Source: Catellatospora bangladeshensis
GTDB taxonomy: Bacteria; Actinomycetota; Actinomycetes; Mycobacteriales; Micromonosporaceae
Direction: 5' to 3'
Assembly: GCF_016862575.1 (NCBI RefSeq)
Contig: NZ_BONF01000027.1
Coordinates: forward strand, 109,998-173,997
DNA length: 64,000 bases
A program made the position numbers and the translations under genes. Below are positions 33,860-42,809 of this stretch, piece by piece. Each line of letters begins with the position of its first letter. Positions within the stretch are counted from its first letter, which is position 1. The notes beneath the pieces are model-generated. The model had not been told where the DNA came from. It did not search any database and saw only the letters and a program-made list of their open reading frames with translations.

Positions 33860-36363
33860 CGAGTGCTTTCCTTCGTAGCTGGCGGGGCTGAGAGGCGTTG
33901 CTCGCGGGCGAGTTCGCGGTGAGCGGCCGCGATCCCCCCGGCCAGGCCGGACAGCCGGACCCGGACCGCGTCGGGGTCCAGGAGGCCGGATCCGTTCGGT
34001 CCGGTCGGATGAGAGGGGGAGGGGGGCTCGTCAGCGGGCGGCGTGGGTTCCCCGGGACGGCGCTGCGGCAGCCCCGAGGGCAGGATCTCGGCGGTGGACG
34101 GGGGCGGTGCCTGCCGGATCGCAGGGATCGCCTGCGTCGGCGCGTCGCCGGCCGCCGCAGGGATGGCGGCGGGCAGGGCGGGGGGCGGGAAGTCGGCGGA
34201 GTGGATCAGGGCGGTCGGCGGGGCCGCGGCGGACGGGGGAGCGGGGATCGGGGCCGGGGGGTTGAGCACCGCGGCCCGGAAGCCGTGCCGGCGGGTGCGC
34301 AGGATCTCGCCGTCCGGCATCGCGCCGCCCGCGGACGGCACGGTGAACCGGGTGGCGGCGCTGTGCGGCGGGGCGAGCAGCACCGTCGGCAGCAGCACCA
34401 GGGCCACGGTACCCCCGCCGGGGCTGCTGCGCAGCTGCACCTTGATCCCGCGCCGGGCCGCGATCCGCGCCACCACCAGCAAACCCATGGTCCGGGCCAG
34501 GTCACTGGTCAGCATGGACGGCCGGGCCAGCCGCTCGTTGATCTCGTCGAGCTGCGCGGGCGGCATGCCGATGCCCGCGTCGAAGATGCTGATGGTCAGG
34601 CCGTCCACGCCGCGCCGGGTGGAGACCAGCACGCGGCTCTTCGGCGGCGAGAAGTCGGTCGCGTTCTCCAGCAGCTCGGCCAGCAGGTGCACCACGTCGC
34701 CGACGGCGTGCGCGACCACGGACAGGTCGGCGATGGAGTTCGTCTCCACGCGGGCGTACTGGTCGATCTCGGCGGCGGCCGCATGCACCACGTCGAGCAG
34801 CAGCTCGGCGTGCACGAACCGGCGGCCCGGCTCGCCGCCCGCGAGGACCAGCAGGTTCTCCTCGTTGCGGCGCATGCGCGCGGCGAGGTGGTCCAGCGCG
34901 AACAGCTTCGCGAGCGCCTGCGGGTCGGTCTCGCCCCGCTCGAACTCGTCGATCAGGTGGAGCTGGCGCTGCACCAGGGTCTGGCCGCGGCGGGACAGGT
35001 TCACGAACATCGCGGAGATGTCGTGGCGCAGCATCGCCTGGTCGGCGGCCAGCCGCAGCGCCTGCGCGTGCAGCGTGGCCAGGGCCGCGCCCACCTCGCC
35101 GATCTCGTCCTTCGGCCCGGCCAGCGCCTTGTCGGCCACCTCGTGGGAGGCGCGCACCAGGCGGCGTACCGTCTCGACGTTGGGCGCGGCGGAGACCCCG
35201 GCGATGGCCTCGGGCAGCTCGGTGGCGGCGATGTCCATCGCGGACCGGCTCAGCCGGCGCAGGCCCCGGCTGGTGCGTACGGCCAGGATCCCCGCCACGG
35301 CCAGCGCCAGCACGATGACGCCCGCCGTGCCCGCGCCGGTGAGCAGCGCGTCGCGCCGGGCGGCGGCCTGCTGCCGGGCCGACTCCCGCTCCATCGAGGA
35401 GATGACCTCAAGCTCGAACAGGTAGAGCCGGCGCAGCGCGTTCGACTGCGCGATGTACCAGGTGTCGGGGTCGACGCGCAGCGCGGCGGGGGTGGTGTCG
35501 GCGGCCAGCGCGGCGGCCAGCAGCGCGTTCGCGCGGTCGACGTCGGTGCCGCGCACCACCTCGCCGTAGCGGGCGCGCGTCTGCGCGCCGGCCACCCGCT
35601 CGAACTGCAGCAGCCGCTCCTGCTCGGCGCCGCGCAGCCCGGCCAGCTCGGCCAGCTCACCGGGCTCGAAGCGGCCCCGGCTGAACACCGCTCGCAGCAG
35701 GCCGCGCTGCTCGGAGGCGTGGTGCTCGACGGCGTTGAGCGCCGCGACCGCCTCGGCGTACGCGCTCAGCGAGTCGTCGTTCGGCGTCTCGCCCAGCGAC
35801 TCGCCGACCAGGAACATGGTGTGGGTGAGGTCGTCGTAGACGGCCTCCGGCGACGTCTCGGCGGTGTTGGCGCCGACCAGCGGGAACTGCGCCCGGTCGC
35901 GCAGGTACGGCAGCTCGACCAGGACGAACTCGGCCTCGTTGAGGATCGGCCGCACCTCGGGCGCGGAGGCGGCCGCCGCCAGCGCCGCCGCCCGGAAACG
36001 AGCCACCGCGTCGTCGGTGCGCCGCCGCTGCGCGACGAGCAGCGCCTCACCGGCCTTGCCGCCGCGCAGGCGCAGCGCCACGGTCTCGGCGATCTCCTGC
36101 TCCAGCTGGTGGTTGAGCTTCACCGTGGCGGTCAGGGCCGTGGCGATCGAGCCCGAGGCGCGGGCCTGCTCCGCCTCCTCCATCGCGGCCGAGGTCTGCA
36201 GCCCACCCAGCGCGCCGAGACCCAGCGTGGCCACGCCGATGGGCAGCAGCAGCCGGTAGCCGATGGATCGGCGGCCACGGCGCCGGGCCGAAACCGCCGG
36301 AACGTCGCTGTCCCGAACGTACTGTGGTGACCACGGCGGTGCGCCGCCGCCGGTGACTGCCAT
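33856..36363 (-). CDS. NIT-domain sensor histidine kinase-like protein
   Basis: An 835-residue membrane protein. Transmembrane helix 1 is about 34-55 (YRLLLPIGVATLGLGALGG). The nitrate/nitrite-sensing NIT-like domain is about 75-320 outside, helix 2 about 344-366, then HAMP. A coiled linker has LRHDISAMFVNLSRRGQTLVQRQLHLID, followed by a HATPase domain with N box LLAELLENATDFSPP and G box FDAGIGMPP. A Pro-rich tail closes it. Kinases of this type lack a standard H box and act with roadblock and GTPase partners. It is the first gene of a three-gene operon; no response regulator is next to it. Confidence 0.9.
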   Translation of the reverse strand: MAVTGGGAPPWSPQYVRDSDVPAVSARRRGRRSIGYRLLLPIGVATLGLGALGGLQTSAAMEEAEQARASGSIATALTATVKLNHQLEQEIAETVALRLRGGKAGEALLVAQRRRTDDAVARFRAAALAAAASAPEVRPILNEAEFVLVELPYLRDRAQFPLVGANTAETSPEAVYDDLTHTMFLVGESLGETPNDDSLSAYAEAVAALNAVEHHASEQRGLLRAVFSRGRFEPGELAELAGLRGAEQERLLQFERVAGAQTRARYGEVVRGTDVDRANALLAAALAADTTPAALRVDPDTWYIAQSNALRRLYLFELEVISSMERESARQQAAARRDALLTGAGTAGVIVLALAVAGILAVRTSRGLRRLSRSAMDIAATELPEAIAGVSAAPNVETVRRLVRASHEVADKALAGPKDEIGEVGAALATLHAQALRLAADQAMLRHDISAMFVNLSRRGQTLVQRQLHLIDEFERGETDPQALAKLFALDHLAARMRRNEENLLVLAGGEPGRRFVHAELLLDVVHAAAAEIDQYARVETNSIADLSVVAHAVGDVVHLLAELLENATDFSPPKSRVLVSTRRGVDGLTISIFDAGIGMPPAQLDEINERLARPSMLTSDLARTMGLLVVARIAARRGIKVQLRSSPGGGTVALVLLPTVLLAPPHSAATRFTVPSAGGAMPDGEILRTRRHGFRAAVLNPPAPIPAPPSAAAPPTALIHSADFPPPALPAAIPAAAGDAPTQAIPAIRQAPPPSTAEILPSGLPQRRPGEPTPPADEPPSPSHPTGPNGSGLLDPDAVRVRLSGLAGGIAAAHRELAREQRLSAPPATKESTR

Positions 36364-36644
36364 GCGTCGCGCCTCCGACTGTCGGTTGGACTCCCATGAG
36401 CGTTATGGGCAACAACCTTCACCGCAACCCCCGAAACGTCCTACGGATGGACACATCGGTGTCACAGGATGGCACGTTCAGCCCTACCGGCTGGCCTAGG
36501 TTATGTCGTTGTTGTTTCAACTGAAACATTCACGACATTCAGCCATGCGCCCGAACGGATGTCGTTATGGCGCGTTTCACCTGCGAATTCGCTCGGGCGT
36601 CTTACCCTCGTGGCAATATGTCGGATTTGTCAACGGGGTGCAGC

Positions 36645-37127
36645 ATGCTCGTCCGTCGTCTCGCTTCGATCATCGCGGCGCTCACCGTCGCCGGCACCGC
36701 CGGCGCCTGCTCCGGTCAGGAGGAGCCGCCCGCCGCGAAGCCGTCGGCGGCAGCCACCTCGGCCGCCGCCAAGCCGGTCGCCCGCACCACCGTACGGGTG
36801 GGCAGCGTCGGCGGCCGCCGGGTGCTGGTGGACCAGGAGGGCCGCACGCTGTACGTGTCCACGGCCGACACCAAGGGCAAGAGCAGCTGCCTGGGCCAGT
36901 GCGCCACGACCTGGCCGCCGCTGACCGGCGACGCGGTCAACGGGGAGGGCGTGGACGGCTTCCAGCTCGCGACGTACTCCCGGCCGGACGGGCAGCTGCA
37001 GACGACCTACCTCAACCAGCCGCTCTACCGGTTCCGCGACGACAAGGTCGGGGACGCCAACGGCCAGGGCATGAACGGCACCTGGTTCATGCTGGACGCG
37101 GACGGCGACCCGCTGCGCTGGTGGTGA
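36645..37127 (+). CDS. Secreted lipoprotein with Y-X4-D repeats
   Basis: A 160-residue lipoprotein. The signal peptide ends TAGACSGQ with the lipid-bearing Cys at about residue 24. An Ala/Lys/Pro-rich linker leads to the domain of the 'secreted repeat of unknown function' type (PF03640-like). LVDQEGRTLYVSTADTKGKSSCLGQCATTWPPL and QPLYRFRDDKVGDANGQGMNGTWFML carry the Y-x4-D pattern. A role in electron transfer or haem handling has been proposed for relatives, but none is shown. The ATG at 36645 starts the signal peptide. Upstream (36364-36644) I see no other gene. Confidence 0.88.
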   Translation: MLVRRLASIIAALTVAGTAGACSGQEEPPAAKPSAAATSAAAKPVARTTVRVGSVGGRRVLVDQEGRTLYVSTADTKGKSSCLGQCATTWPPLTGDAVNGEGVDGFQLATYSRPDGQLQTTYLNQPLYRFRDDKVGDANGQGMNGTWFMLDADGDPLRWW

Positions 37128-37172
37128 CCGGGCCCCGCCCGCTGCGGTGAGATCCCGGCCAACCTGGACGGA

Positions 37173-37195
37173 GCCGGGCGTGTAACGCGCCCGGC
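37173..37195 (+). terminator. Hairpin after the Y-X4-D gene
   Basis: Arms GCCGGGCG (37173-37180) and CGCCCGGC (37188-37195) with a 7-base loop, 45 bases past the stop codon. Confidence 0.6.
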
Positions 37196-37255
37196 CCATC
37201 GTGATGTCGGTAGTCTTTCCCGAATTCGCCTATATGCCTGCGATGTTGGGAAGAC

Positions 37256-38929
37256 ATGAAGAACAGACGTTTCGTCATCACGGCCGTTCTCACCGCGGTC
37301 GTGCTGGGCGGCATCGGCTACGCGTCGTTCCGGCAGGCGTACAGCGACGGCGCCCCCGCCGGCCACCCGGCCCGGCCGAGCCGCACACTCGGCGCGGCCC
37401 TGCCCGGCGCGCCCACGGTCACCGAGCCGCGCGCCGACGGCCACCTGGTCAGCGGTGCCGACGTGCACATGGAGAGCGCCGAGCTGAAGCTGACCGGCAA
37501 GAACGGCAAGCGGTCCGCGCACGTGTGCTCCGAATGGGAGATCTGGTCGATCGAGCCCGCCGAGCGGGTCTGGTCCACCAAGTGCCTGGACGGGCCGCAG
37601 CTCGTGCACGCGCACCTGGGCGACGGGAGGTTCGAGAACTCCTTCGCCGCCCGCCGCGACCTGGCCGCCGACCGCGAGTACGACCTGCGCGTGCGCTACC
37701 GCGACGAGGACAAGGCCGAGGCCGACCGGTGGACGCCGTGGGGAATGCGCGCCTTCCGCACCCGCCCGCAGCTCGCGCCGCTGGCCAACGCGGGCACCTG
37801 GCACGTACGCCAGGACGGTTACCGGGTCGAGGAGGTGGCCGGCGGCTTCCAGCTGCCGGTGCACCTGGCGATGGTGCCCGGCCACAACGGCGACCCGGAC
37901 CGCCCGATGTTCTACGTCACCGAGCTGTACGGCCAGATCAAGGTGGTCCGCGGTGACCTGACCGTCGGGACGTACGCGAAGAATCTCTTGAACTTCAACC
38001 CGCGGGGGACCTTCCCCGGCACCGGGGAGAAGGGCGTCACCGGCATCGTGGTCGAGCCGAAGACCGGCGACGTGTTCGCCTCGGTGCTGTACGACAAGGG
38101 CGGCGTGCACTACCCGAAGGTGGTGCGCTTCTCCAGCCGCGACGGCGGCCTCACCGCGGCGAAGCAGACCACGGTGCTGGACATGCCGAACGAGCCGCAG
38201 TCGGCCGCGCACCAGATCTCCCAGCTCACCATCGGCCCGGACGGCAAGCTCTACGTGCACATGGGCGACGGCATGATCGCCAGCACCGCCAAGGACCTGA
38301 ACAGCTTCCGGGGCAAGATCCTGCGGGTCAACCTGGACGGCACGGCGCCCGAGGACAACCCGTTCCACGACGCCGACGACGGCATCACCGCCGCCGACTA
38401 CGTGTACGCGTCCGGCTTCCGCAACCCGTTCGGCGGCGCCTGGCGGGCCGACGGCAGCTACTACCAGGTGGAGAACGGCACCGCGATCGACCGGCTGTCC
38501 CGGGTCGACAAGGGCGTCGACTACGGCTGGGACGGCACCCGCGACAGCATGCTCAAGCCGAAGCTCTACATCTGGGAGCCGTCGACCGCGCCGACCTCGA
38601 TCGCGTTCATCGACCCGGCGGTGCACCACGGCTCGGGCTTCCCGCAGAGCAAGCACGGCCACATGTTCGTGGCCGAGAGCGGCCCGACCTTCGCCAGCGG
38701 CCCGCAGGGCAACGGCAAGCGCATCGTCGAGTTCACCTTCGACGGCGGCAAGGTCGGCAAGCCCCGGAAGCTGCTCGAATACAACGGCACCGGCAAGGCC
38801 AGCGTGGTCGGCCTCGCCGCCGGACCCGACGGCCTCTACTTCACCGCCCTCTACCCCGACGCCGACACCGCGTCCCCCGACGCCCCCGGCGCCAAGATCT
38901 ACCGAGTCCGCTACACCGGCGACTCCTGA
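37256..38929 (+). CDS. Exported PQQ-dependent glucose/sorbosone-type dehydrogenase
   Basis: A 557-residue protein. An uncleaved or signal-anchor helix (about 5-26) is followed by a fibronectin-like domain (about 45-165), then a six-bladed propeller of the soluble glucose/sorbosone dehydrogenase family. Marks are GFQLPVHLAMVPG, GEKGVTGIVVEP, QISQLTIGPDGKLYVHMGDG, FRGKILRVNLDGTAP, ASGFRNPFGGAWRADG and GYDYGWDGTRDS-like VDYGWDG. It would oxidise a sugar or alcohol outside the cell with PQQ; the substrate is unknown, and PQQ binding is inferred from family. A family A repeat follows before the convergent OmpA gene. Confidence 0.88.
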   Translation: MKNRRFVITAVLTAVVLGGIGYASFRQAYSDGAPAGHPARPSRTLGAALPGAPTVTEPRADGHLVSGADVHMESAELKLTGKNGKRSAHVCSEWEIWSIEPAERVWSTKCLDGPQLVHAHLGDGRFENSFAARRDLAADREYDLRVRYRDEDKAEADRWTPWGMRAFRTRPQLAPLANAGTWHVRQDGYRVEEVAGGFQLPVHLAMVPGHNGDPDRPMFYVTELYGQIKVVRGDLTVGTYAKNLLNFNPRGTFPGTGEKGVTGIVVEPKTGDVFASVLYDKGGVHYPKVVRFSSRDGGLTAAKQTTVLDMPNEPQSAAHQISQLTIGPDGKLYVHMGDGMIASTAKDLNSFRGKILRVNLDGTAPEDNPFHDADDGITAADYVYASGFRNPFGGAWRADGSYYQVENGTAIDRLSRVDKGVDYGWDGTRDSMLKPKLYIWEPSTAPTSIAFIDPAVHHGSGFPQSKHGHMFVAESGPTFASGPQGNGKRIVEFTFDGGKVGKPRKLLEYNGTGKASVVGLAAGPDGLYFTALYPDADTASPDAPGAKIYRVRYTGDS

Positions 38930-38935
38930 CGAACG

Positions 38936-38990
38936 AAAGGAAGGGCACCTTCTTAACGGAATCCGTTGAAGAAGGTGCCCTTCTTAACCT
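38936..38990. repeat. Family A palindromic repeat, copy 4
   Basis: Arms GAAGGGCACCTTC (38940-38952) and GAAGGTGCCCTTC (38971-38983). The inner sequence TTAACGGA/TCCGTTGAA also pairs, so this copy can form a nearly continuous stem of about 24 bp. It lies between convergent genes and could end both. Confidence 0.9.
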
Positions 38991-39000
38991 CTGCGCGCGG

Positions 39001-40059
39001 TCACTGCACGACGATGAACTCCACCCGGCGGTTGATCGCCTGGTTGGCCTCGGTCGTGTTCGGCACCGCGGGACGGGTCTCGCCGTAGCCGACCGCGGTC
39101 AGCCGGTCGGCGGCGATGCCCTGCTTGACCAGGAAGTCCACCACGACCTTGGCCCGCGCGCGGCTCAGCGTCAGGTTGGACGCGGCCGTGCCCTTGCTGT
39201 CGGTGTGGCCCTCGATGCGCACCTTGACCTGTGTCGTGGCGAGCACCTGCGCCGCGCGGGCCAGCGCCGCCCGCCCGGCCGGGGTCAGCACGGTCTTGTC
39301 GTCGACGAAGGTCACCGCCTTCAGGTCGCCCAGCGCCTGCTCGACCTCGGTCACCTTGACGGCGATCGAGACGTCGGTGACGCCCGCCGCCTTGGCGGCC
39401 GCGTCGACCTCCTGCGCGGTCGCCGCCGTGTCGACGGTGCCGGTGACCTCGATCTTGTCCCCGCGCAGCTGCACGGTCAGGTCCGTGGAGTGCTTGGCGA
39501 CCGCGGCCAGCAGCCGGCCGAGGCCGTCCAGGCCCTTGTCGGTGACCGACGGGTCGACGGTCAGCTGGTCGTCGACCATGCCCGCCCCGGCGGCGTCGGT
39601 CGCCGCCTTGACCAGCTGGGACTTGGCGGTCTCGTCGGGCACCCGGCCGCTCAGCGTGATCCGGCCGCCACCCGCGACGGTCGCGGTGACCTCCGGCGGG
39701 GACGTCGGCGCGGGGGCCGCGGCCGTGGGCGACGCCGACGGGGCCGGTGCGGGCTCCGCGACGGCGGGGACCTCGGCCTCGGCCACGCGTACGCCCTCCA
39801 GCGCCCGCACGATGGCCAGCGCCCGGTCGGCGTCGGCCGCCGTGGCGACCTGGAGCGTGCCGTCGCGCCCGATGAAGCTCACCCGCACCGAGGACAGCCC
39901 GGCGGCCTGCAGGGCCTGCTCCGACCGGCGGGTCAGGTCGTCCTGGATCCGCTCGCGCACCGGCAGGTGCTGGGCGGCGAGGACACCGGCCAGGCCGAGC
40001 ACCGCGACGGTCACCCCGACCAGCGGGCTGAACCTGCGCTCACTGTTCGCCATGCTCAT
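39001..40059 (-). CDS. OmpA/BON-domain membrane protein (ArfA/OmpATb-like)
   Basis: A 352-residue protein. One N-terminal transmembrane helix (about 13-32, LVGVTVAVLGLAGVLAAQ) is followed by BON-like repeats (for instance LSGRVPDETAKSQLVKAATD and VTGTVDTAATAQEVDAAAK). A C-terminal OmpA domain has RIEGHTDSKGTAASNLTLSRARAKVVVDFLVKQG and NRRVEFIVVQ. Relatives in mycobacteria (ArfA/OmpATb) support ammonia release or act as channels; in other actinobacteria the role is open. It overlaps the gene upstream by four bases and is probably in one operon with it. Confidence 0.88.
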   Translation of the reverse strand: MSMANSERRFSPLVGVTVAVLGLAGVLAAQHLPVRERIQDDLTRRSEQALQAAGLSSVRVSFIGRDGTLQVATAADADRALAIVRALEGVRVAEAEVPAVAEPAPAPSASPTAAAPAPTSPPEVTATVAGGGRITLSGRVPDETAKSQLVKAATDAAGAGMVDDQLTVDPSVTDKGLDGLGRLLAAVAKHSTDLTVQLRGDKIEVTGTVDTAATAQEVDAAAKAAGVTDVSIAVKVTEVEQALGDLKAVTFVDDKTVLTPAGRAALARAAQVLATTQVKVRIEGHTDSKGTAASNLTLSRARAKVVVDFLVKQGIAADRLTAVGYGETRPAVPNTTEANQAINRRVEFIVVQ

Positions 40060-40829
40060 TCCCGTCCCGTGTCGCGGCCGGCGACCAGGCGGCGCTGCAG
40101 GTCGGCCAGCGCCTCCTCGTCCCCGTCGGCGAGTAGCCGGGCCTGGCGGGCCCAGGTGAGCAGCGCGGGCGCGAACTTCAGGCCCTGCGCCTCGATCGCG
40201 GTGCGCAAGGTGTCGTTGTCCGCCTCGGCGAGCGCGGCGTACGTGCCCAGCCCGGCGGCGGTCAGCGCGGCCTCCATACGCGGGCCGATGCCCTCGATGC
40301 GCTGCAGGTTGTCACCCGCGGCGACCAGCACGACCTCCTCGGGGGTCAGCTTGGCGGCCTCGGCGGCGAAGCCGGCCGACTGGGCCGCCTCGGCGCGCTC
40401 GACGATGGCCTCCATCGAGTCGTCGGGCTCGGCCTTCGCGGCGGGCGCCGGCTCGGCCACGGCCTCCGGCTCGGTCACGGGCTCCGCCTCGGCCGCCGGC
40501 TCGGCGGGCTTGGCGATCGGCGCGACCAGCGACACGGGCCGCTGCTGCACCTCGATCTGGTCGTCGGCGGGCGCCGCGGCGGCCTTCTTGCCGTTCTTGC
40601 GGGCCGGCTTGGCCTGCGCGGCGCTCTCGGCGGGCGCGGCGGCCACGGGCGCGACCGCGACCGGCGCGGCCTCGGCCGGCGTCACGGCGGCGGTGGTGGG
40701 CTGCTCGGACGTGGTGCTGCGGTCGGGGTCGGACTTGCCGCGCCTGCTCCAGATAAGCCAGCCCACCAGCAGGCCGAGCAGGAACGCAATCAAGATCATG
40801 AGGAGCGACTGGCCGATGAACCAGGCCAC
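40056..40829 (-). CDS. Membrane protein with helix-hairpin-helix domain, partner of the OmpA protein
   Basis: A 257-residue protein. It starts at GTG (40829) after TTTGGAGG with VAWFIGQSLLMILIAFLLGLLVGWLIWSRR, one membrane helix. A long Ala/Pro/Glu-rich linker leads to a C-terminal helix-hairpin-helix block (NLQRIEGIGPRMEAALTAAGLGTYAALAEADNDTLRTAIEA, about 185-225) seen in proteins once annotated as 'flap endonuclease-like' or rplU-fused. Its job is unknown; the single helix and the coupling to the OmpA gene (ATGA) suggest an envelope complex. The longer frame upstream of the GTG has no membrane logic. Confidence 0.8.
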   Translation of the reverse strand: MAWFIGQSLLMILIAFLLGLLVGWLIWSRRGKSDPDRSTTSEQPTTAAVTPAEAAPVAVAPVAAAPAESAAQAKPARKNGKKAAAAPADDQIEVQQRPVSLVAPIAKPAEPAAEAEPVTEPEAVAEPAPAAKAEPDDSMEAIVERAEAAQSAGFAAEAAKLTPEEVVLVAAGDNLQRIEGIGPRMEAALTAAGLGTYAALAEADNDTLRTAIEAQGLKFAPALLTWARQARLLADGDEEALADLQRRLVAGRDTGRE

Positions 40830-40965
40830 GAAGACCTCCAAAGAGAACGCGCGGGGGACGCGCTGTCGGAAAACTCGAGGCAGCTTCGCACACGCCCGGA
40901 CGGACCGGCTCAGCGCATCGGGCGGAAGTGCTCCCCGCACCGGGTCACAAAGCCCCGCGTCCGTT

Positions 40966-40971
40966 TAGGAT
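40966..40971 (+). promoter_or_regulatory. Putative -10 box of a leaderless maoC-like gene
   Basis: TAGGAT ends 6 bases before the GTG start at 40978, with no Shine-Dalgarno between. This is the distance of leaderless actinobacterial transcripts. Confidence 0.5.
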
Positions 40972-40977
40972 GCCGCT

Positions 40978-41460
40978 GTGCCGACGACCGTGACACACGT
41001 ACGCGACCTCGCCGACGCCGTCGGCAGCTTCCTGGGACACAGCGAGTGGCACGAGATCACCCAGCGCCAGGTGAATCTCTTCGCCGAGGCGACCTGGGAC
41101 GACCAGTGGATCCACACCGACCCGGAGCGCGCCGCGACCGGCCCCTACGGCGGCACCATCGCGCACGGCTTCCTGACCATGTCGCTGACGCCGACCCTGC
41201 TCGCCGAGATCTGGCGGGTCGACGGCATCGACATGACGGTGAACCAGGGGCTGGACAACCTGCGGCTGCGGGCGCCGGTGCCGGTCGGCGCGCAGGTCCG
41301 GATGGGCGCCGAGCTGCTGTCCACGCGCACCCGCCCGAAGGGCTTCGCCGAGGTGGTGGTCCGGCTGACGTTCGAGTCGGAGCACGCCGGCCGGCGGCAG
41401 CGCGTGGCCACCGCCGACCTGACGATCCTGCTGCGGGAGGCGGCCGCCGTCCCGCGGTGA
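40978..41460 (+). CDS. MaoC-family (R)-hydratase
   Basis: A 160-residue single hot-dog-fold MaoC dehydratase. SEWHEITQRQVNLFAEATWDDQWIHTDPERA, GGTIAHGFLTMSL and VPVGAQVRMGAELL are family blocks. D (ATWDDQ) and H (IHTD) are the hydratase pair. It hydrates trans-2-enoyl thioesters or acts in polyketide or fatty acid breakdown. The start appears leaderless (see -10 box). It converges on the 67-residue gene and is divergent from the OmpA-partner gene. Confidence 0.92.
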   Translation: MPTTVTHVRDLADAVGSFLGHSEWHEITQRQVNLFAEATWDDQWIHTDPERAATGPYGGTIAHGFLTMSLTPTLLAEIWRVDGIDMTVNQGLDNLRLRAPVPVGAQVRMGAELLSTRTRPKGFAEVVVRLTFESEHAGRRQRVATADLTILLREAAAVPR

Positions 41461-41468
41461 TCAGGTGC

Positions 41469-41672
41469 TCAGGAGGGGTCCCCGCTCCAGCGGGCGTCCT
41501 CCTCCTCCCACTGCTCGTTGCGCTCCTTCACCCGGGACAGCGCCTGCTCGGCGTCGGCGGGGGAGGGATAGGGGCCGAGGAGGAACTTCGACGGGCACTT
41601 GTCGTCACCGTGCTCCACCCTGTTGTGCTTGATGCACCAGAAGTACTGCGGCGGATCCCCGACGTTCGTCAT
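41469..41672 (-). CDS. Conserved small protein, SPOR-like
   Basis: A 67-residue protein, MTNVGDPPQYFWCIKHNRVEH then GPYPSPADAEQALSRVKERNEQWEEEDARW. The WCIKH...C pair could bind a metal, and the acidic C-terminal helix (QALSRVKERNEQWEEED) is amphipathic. I know this type of protein as widely conserved in actinobacteria but without a known role. It converges tightly on the MaoC gene (8-base gap) and starts upstream of the CwlO-like gene. Confidence 0.75.
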   Translation of the reverse strand: MTNVGDPPQYFWCIKHNRVEHGDDKCPSKFLLGPYPSPADAEQALSRVKERNEQWEEEDARWSGDPS

Positions 41673-41729
41673 GCCCTTACTGTGCCCGCCCGCGCGCCCG
41701 CCATGCCACCGTTCGGGGGGCGAAACGCG

Positions 41730-41759
41730 GCGGGGCGCCTCCCGAAGGAGACGCCCCGC
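41730..41759 (-). terminator. Hairpin after the CwlO-like gene
   Basis: Arms GCGGGGCGCCTCC (41730-41742) and GGAGACGCCCCGC (41747-41759) pair with one mismatch around a 4-base CGAA loop, 12 bases past the stop codon on the minus strand. Confidence 0.85.
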
Positions 41760-41771
41760 TCGCCGGCATGC

Positions 41772-42809
41772 TCAGAGGATCGACACGTGTACGTGGTTGG
41801 TATGGTCGCCGGCCGGGCTGTCGCCGCAGGTGGAGCCGGTCGAGCTGTACCGTTTCCACGCGCCGTTCACCCAGATCTGGCAGTACCAGATGACGTACAT
41901 GACGCCGAGCCGGCTCGCGTTCTTGACGTAGAACGCGGCCAGGTTGTTGCCGTAGGTCCGGTCCCCGCCGGAGGCGGACGAGTTCTTGAACCCGTCGGTG
42001 GCCGAGGCGTGGTCGCAGGCCCGGCCCTTGGGATGCTCGCCGTCGCCGCCGGAGCGGTAGCAGGAGACATACCGTTTGAAGCCGTTGGCCTTGGCCTGGT
42101 TCATCGCGTGCAGGGTGCGCGGGGTGATGCAGCCGCCGGTCGTCGGGTCGTCGATCGAGCAGCTCTCCTTCGGCCAGGAGCCGTCGGAGTTGCGCGGCGC
42201 GGGCTTGGCCAGCGGCGAGTTCGCGTTGATGTAGCCGCTGGAGTTGCGCCCGTCGGCCACGGCCAGCGCCTTCTCCGCCGCCTTCTTGCGCTTCTCGATC
42301 TCCTTGAGCGCGTCCTGCTGCAGCTTGACCTGCACGTTGATCGCCGCCTTCTTGGCGGTGACCTCCTGCTTGCGGGTGCGGTAGTCGCGCATCTTGCTCT
42401 GGTCGCGCTGGGTCATCCGGTCCATGGCGCCGGCCTTCGCCAGCAGCGAGCCAGGCCCGGAGCCGTCGATCATCAGGCTGACCAGGCCGAGCTTGCCGGT
42501 CTTGTACGCCTCCGCGGCGTACGCGGCGACGTTCTGGCGCAGTCCTTCGAGCTCGGTCTCGGCCGCGGTCAGCTCGGCGGCGAGGGCCTTCTGGCTGACC
42601 TCGGACGCCTCCAGGGCCGCCTGGGCCTCCAGGTAGCCCTTGGCCGCGGCGTCCAGGTTCTCCCGGAGCTGCTTTAGGGTCTTCGAGCTGCCCTCGTTGG
42701 GCTCGGCCAGCGCGGGCGCGGCCGGCGCGAGGCCGGTCACGACCAGCAGCGCGGCGAGCAGCACCGCGAGGCGGGCCGAGCGCCTTCGGCGGGGCACGGT
42801 GGGGGTCAC
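41772..42809 (-). CDS. Exported coiled-coil protein with M15/VanY-like C-terminal domain (cell-wall)
   Basis: A 345-residue secreted protein starting at GTG. The signal peptide (about 1-36, ending APALA) precedes a long coiled coil (about 40-200) of the CwlO/PcsB type (AAAKGYLEAQAALEASEVSQKALAAELTAAETELEGLRQN). The C-terminal domain (about 230-345) has HPKGRACDHA, RLGVMYVIWYCQIW and DHTNHVHVSIL, a zinc-peptidase-like arrangement seen in D-Ala-D-Ala carboxypeptidase relatives and in actinobacterial 'ARB-07466-like' domains. It probably cuts or remodels peptidoglycan. A terminator hairpin follows. Confidence 0.85.
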   Translation of the reverse strand: MTPTVPRRRRSARLAVLLAALLVVTGLAPAAPALAEPNEGSSKTLKQLRENLDAAAKGYLEAQAALEASEVSQKALAAELTAAETELEGLRQNVAAYAAEAYKTGKLGLVSLMIDGSGPGSLLAKAGAMDRMTQRDQSKMRDYRTRKQEVTAKKAAINVQVKLQQDALKEIEKRKKAAEKALAVADGRNSSGYINANSPLAKPAPRNSDGSWPKESCSIDDPTTGGCITPRTLHAMNQAKANGFKRYVSCYRSGGDGEHPKGRACDHASATDGFKNSSASGGDRTYGNNLAAFYVKNASRLGVMYVIWYCQIWVNGAWKRYSSTGSTCGDSPAGDHTNHVHVSIL

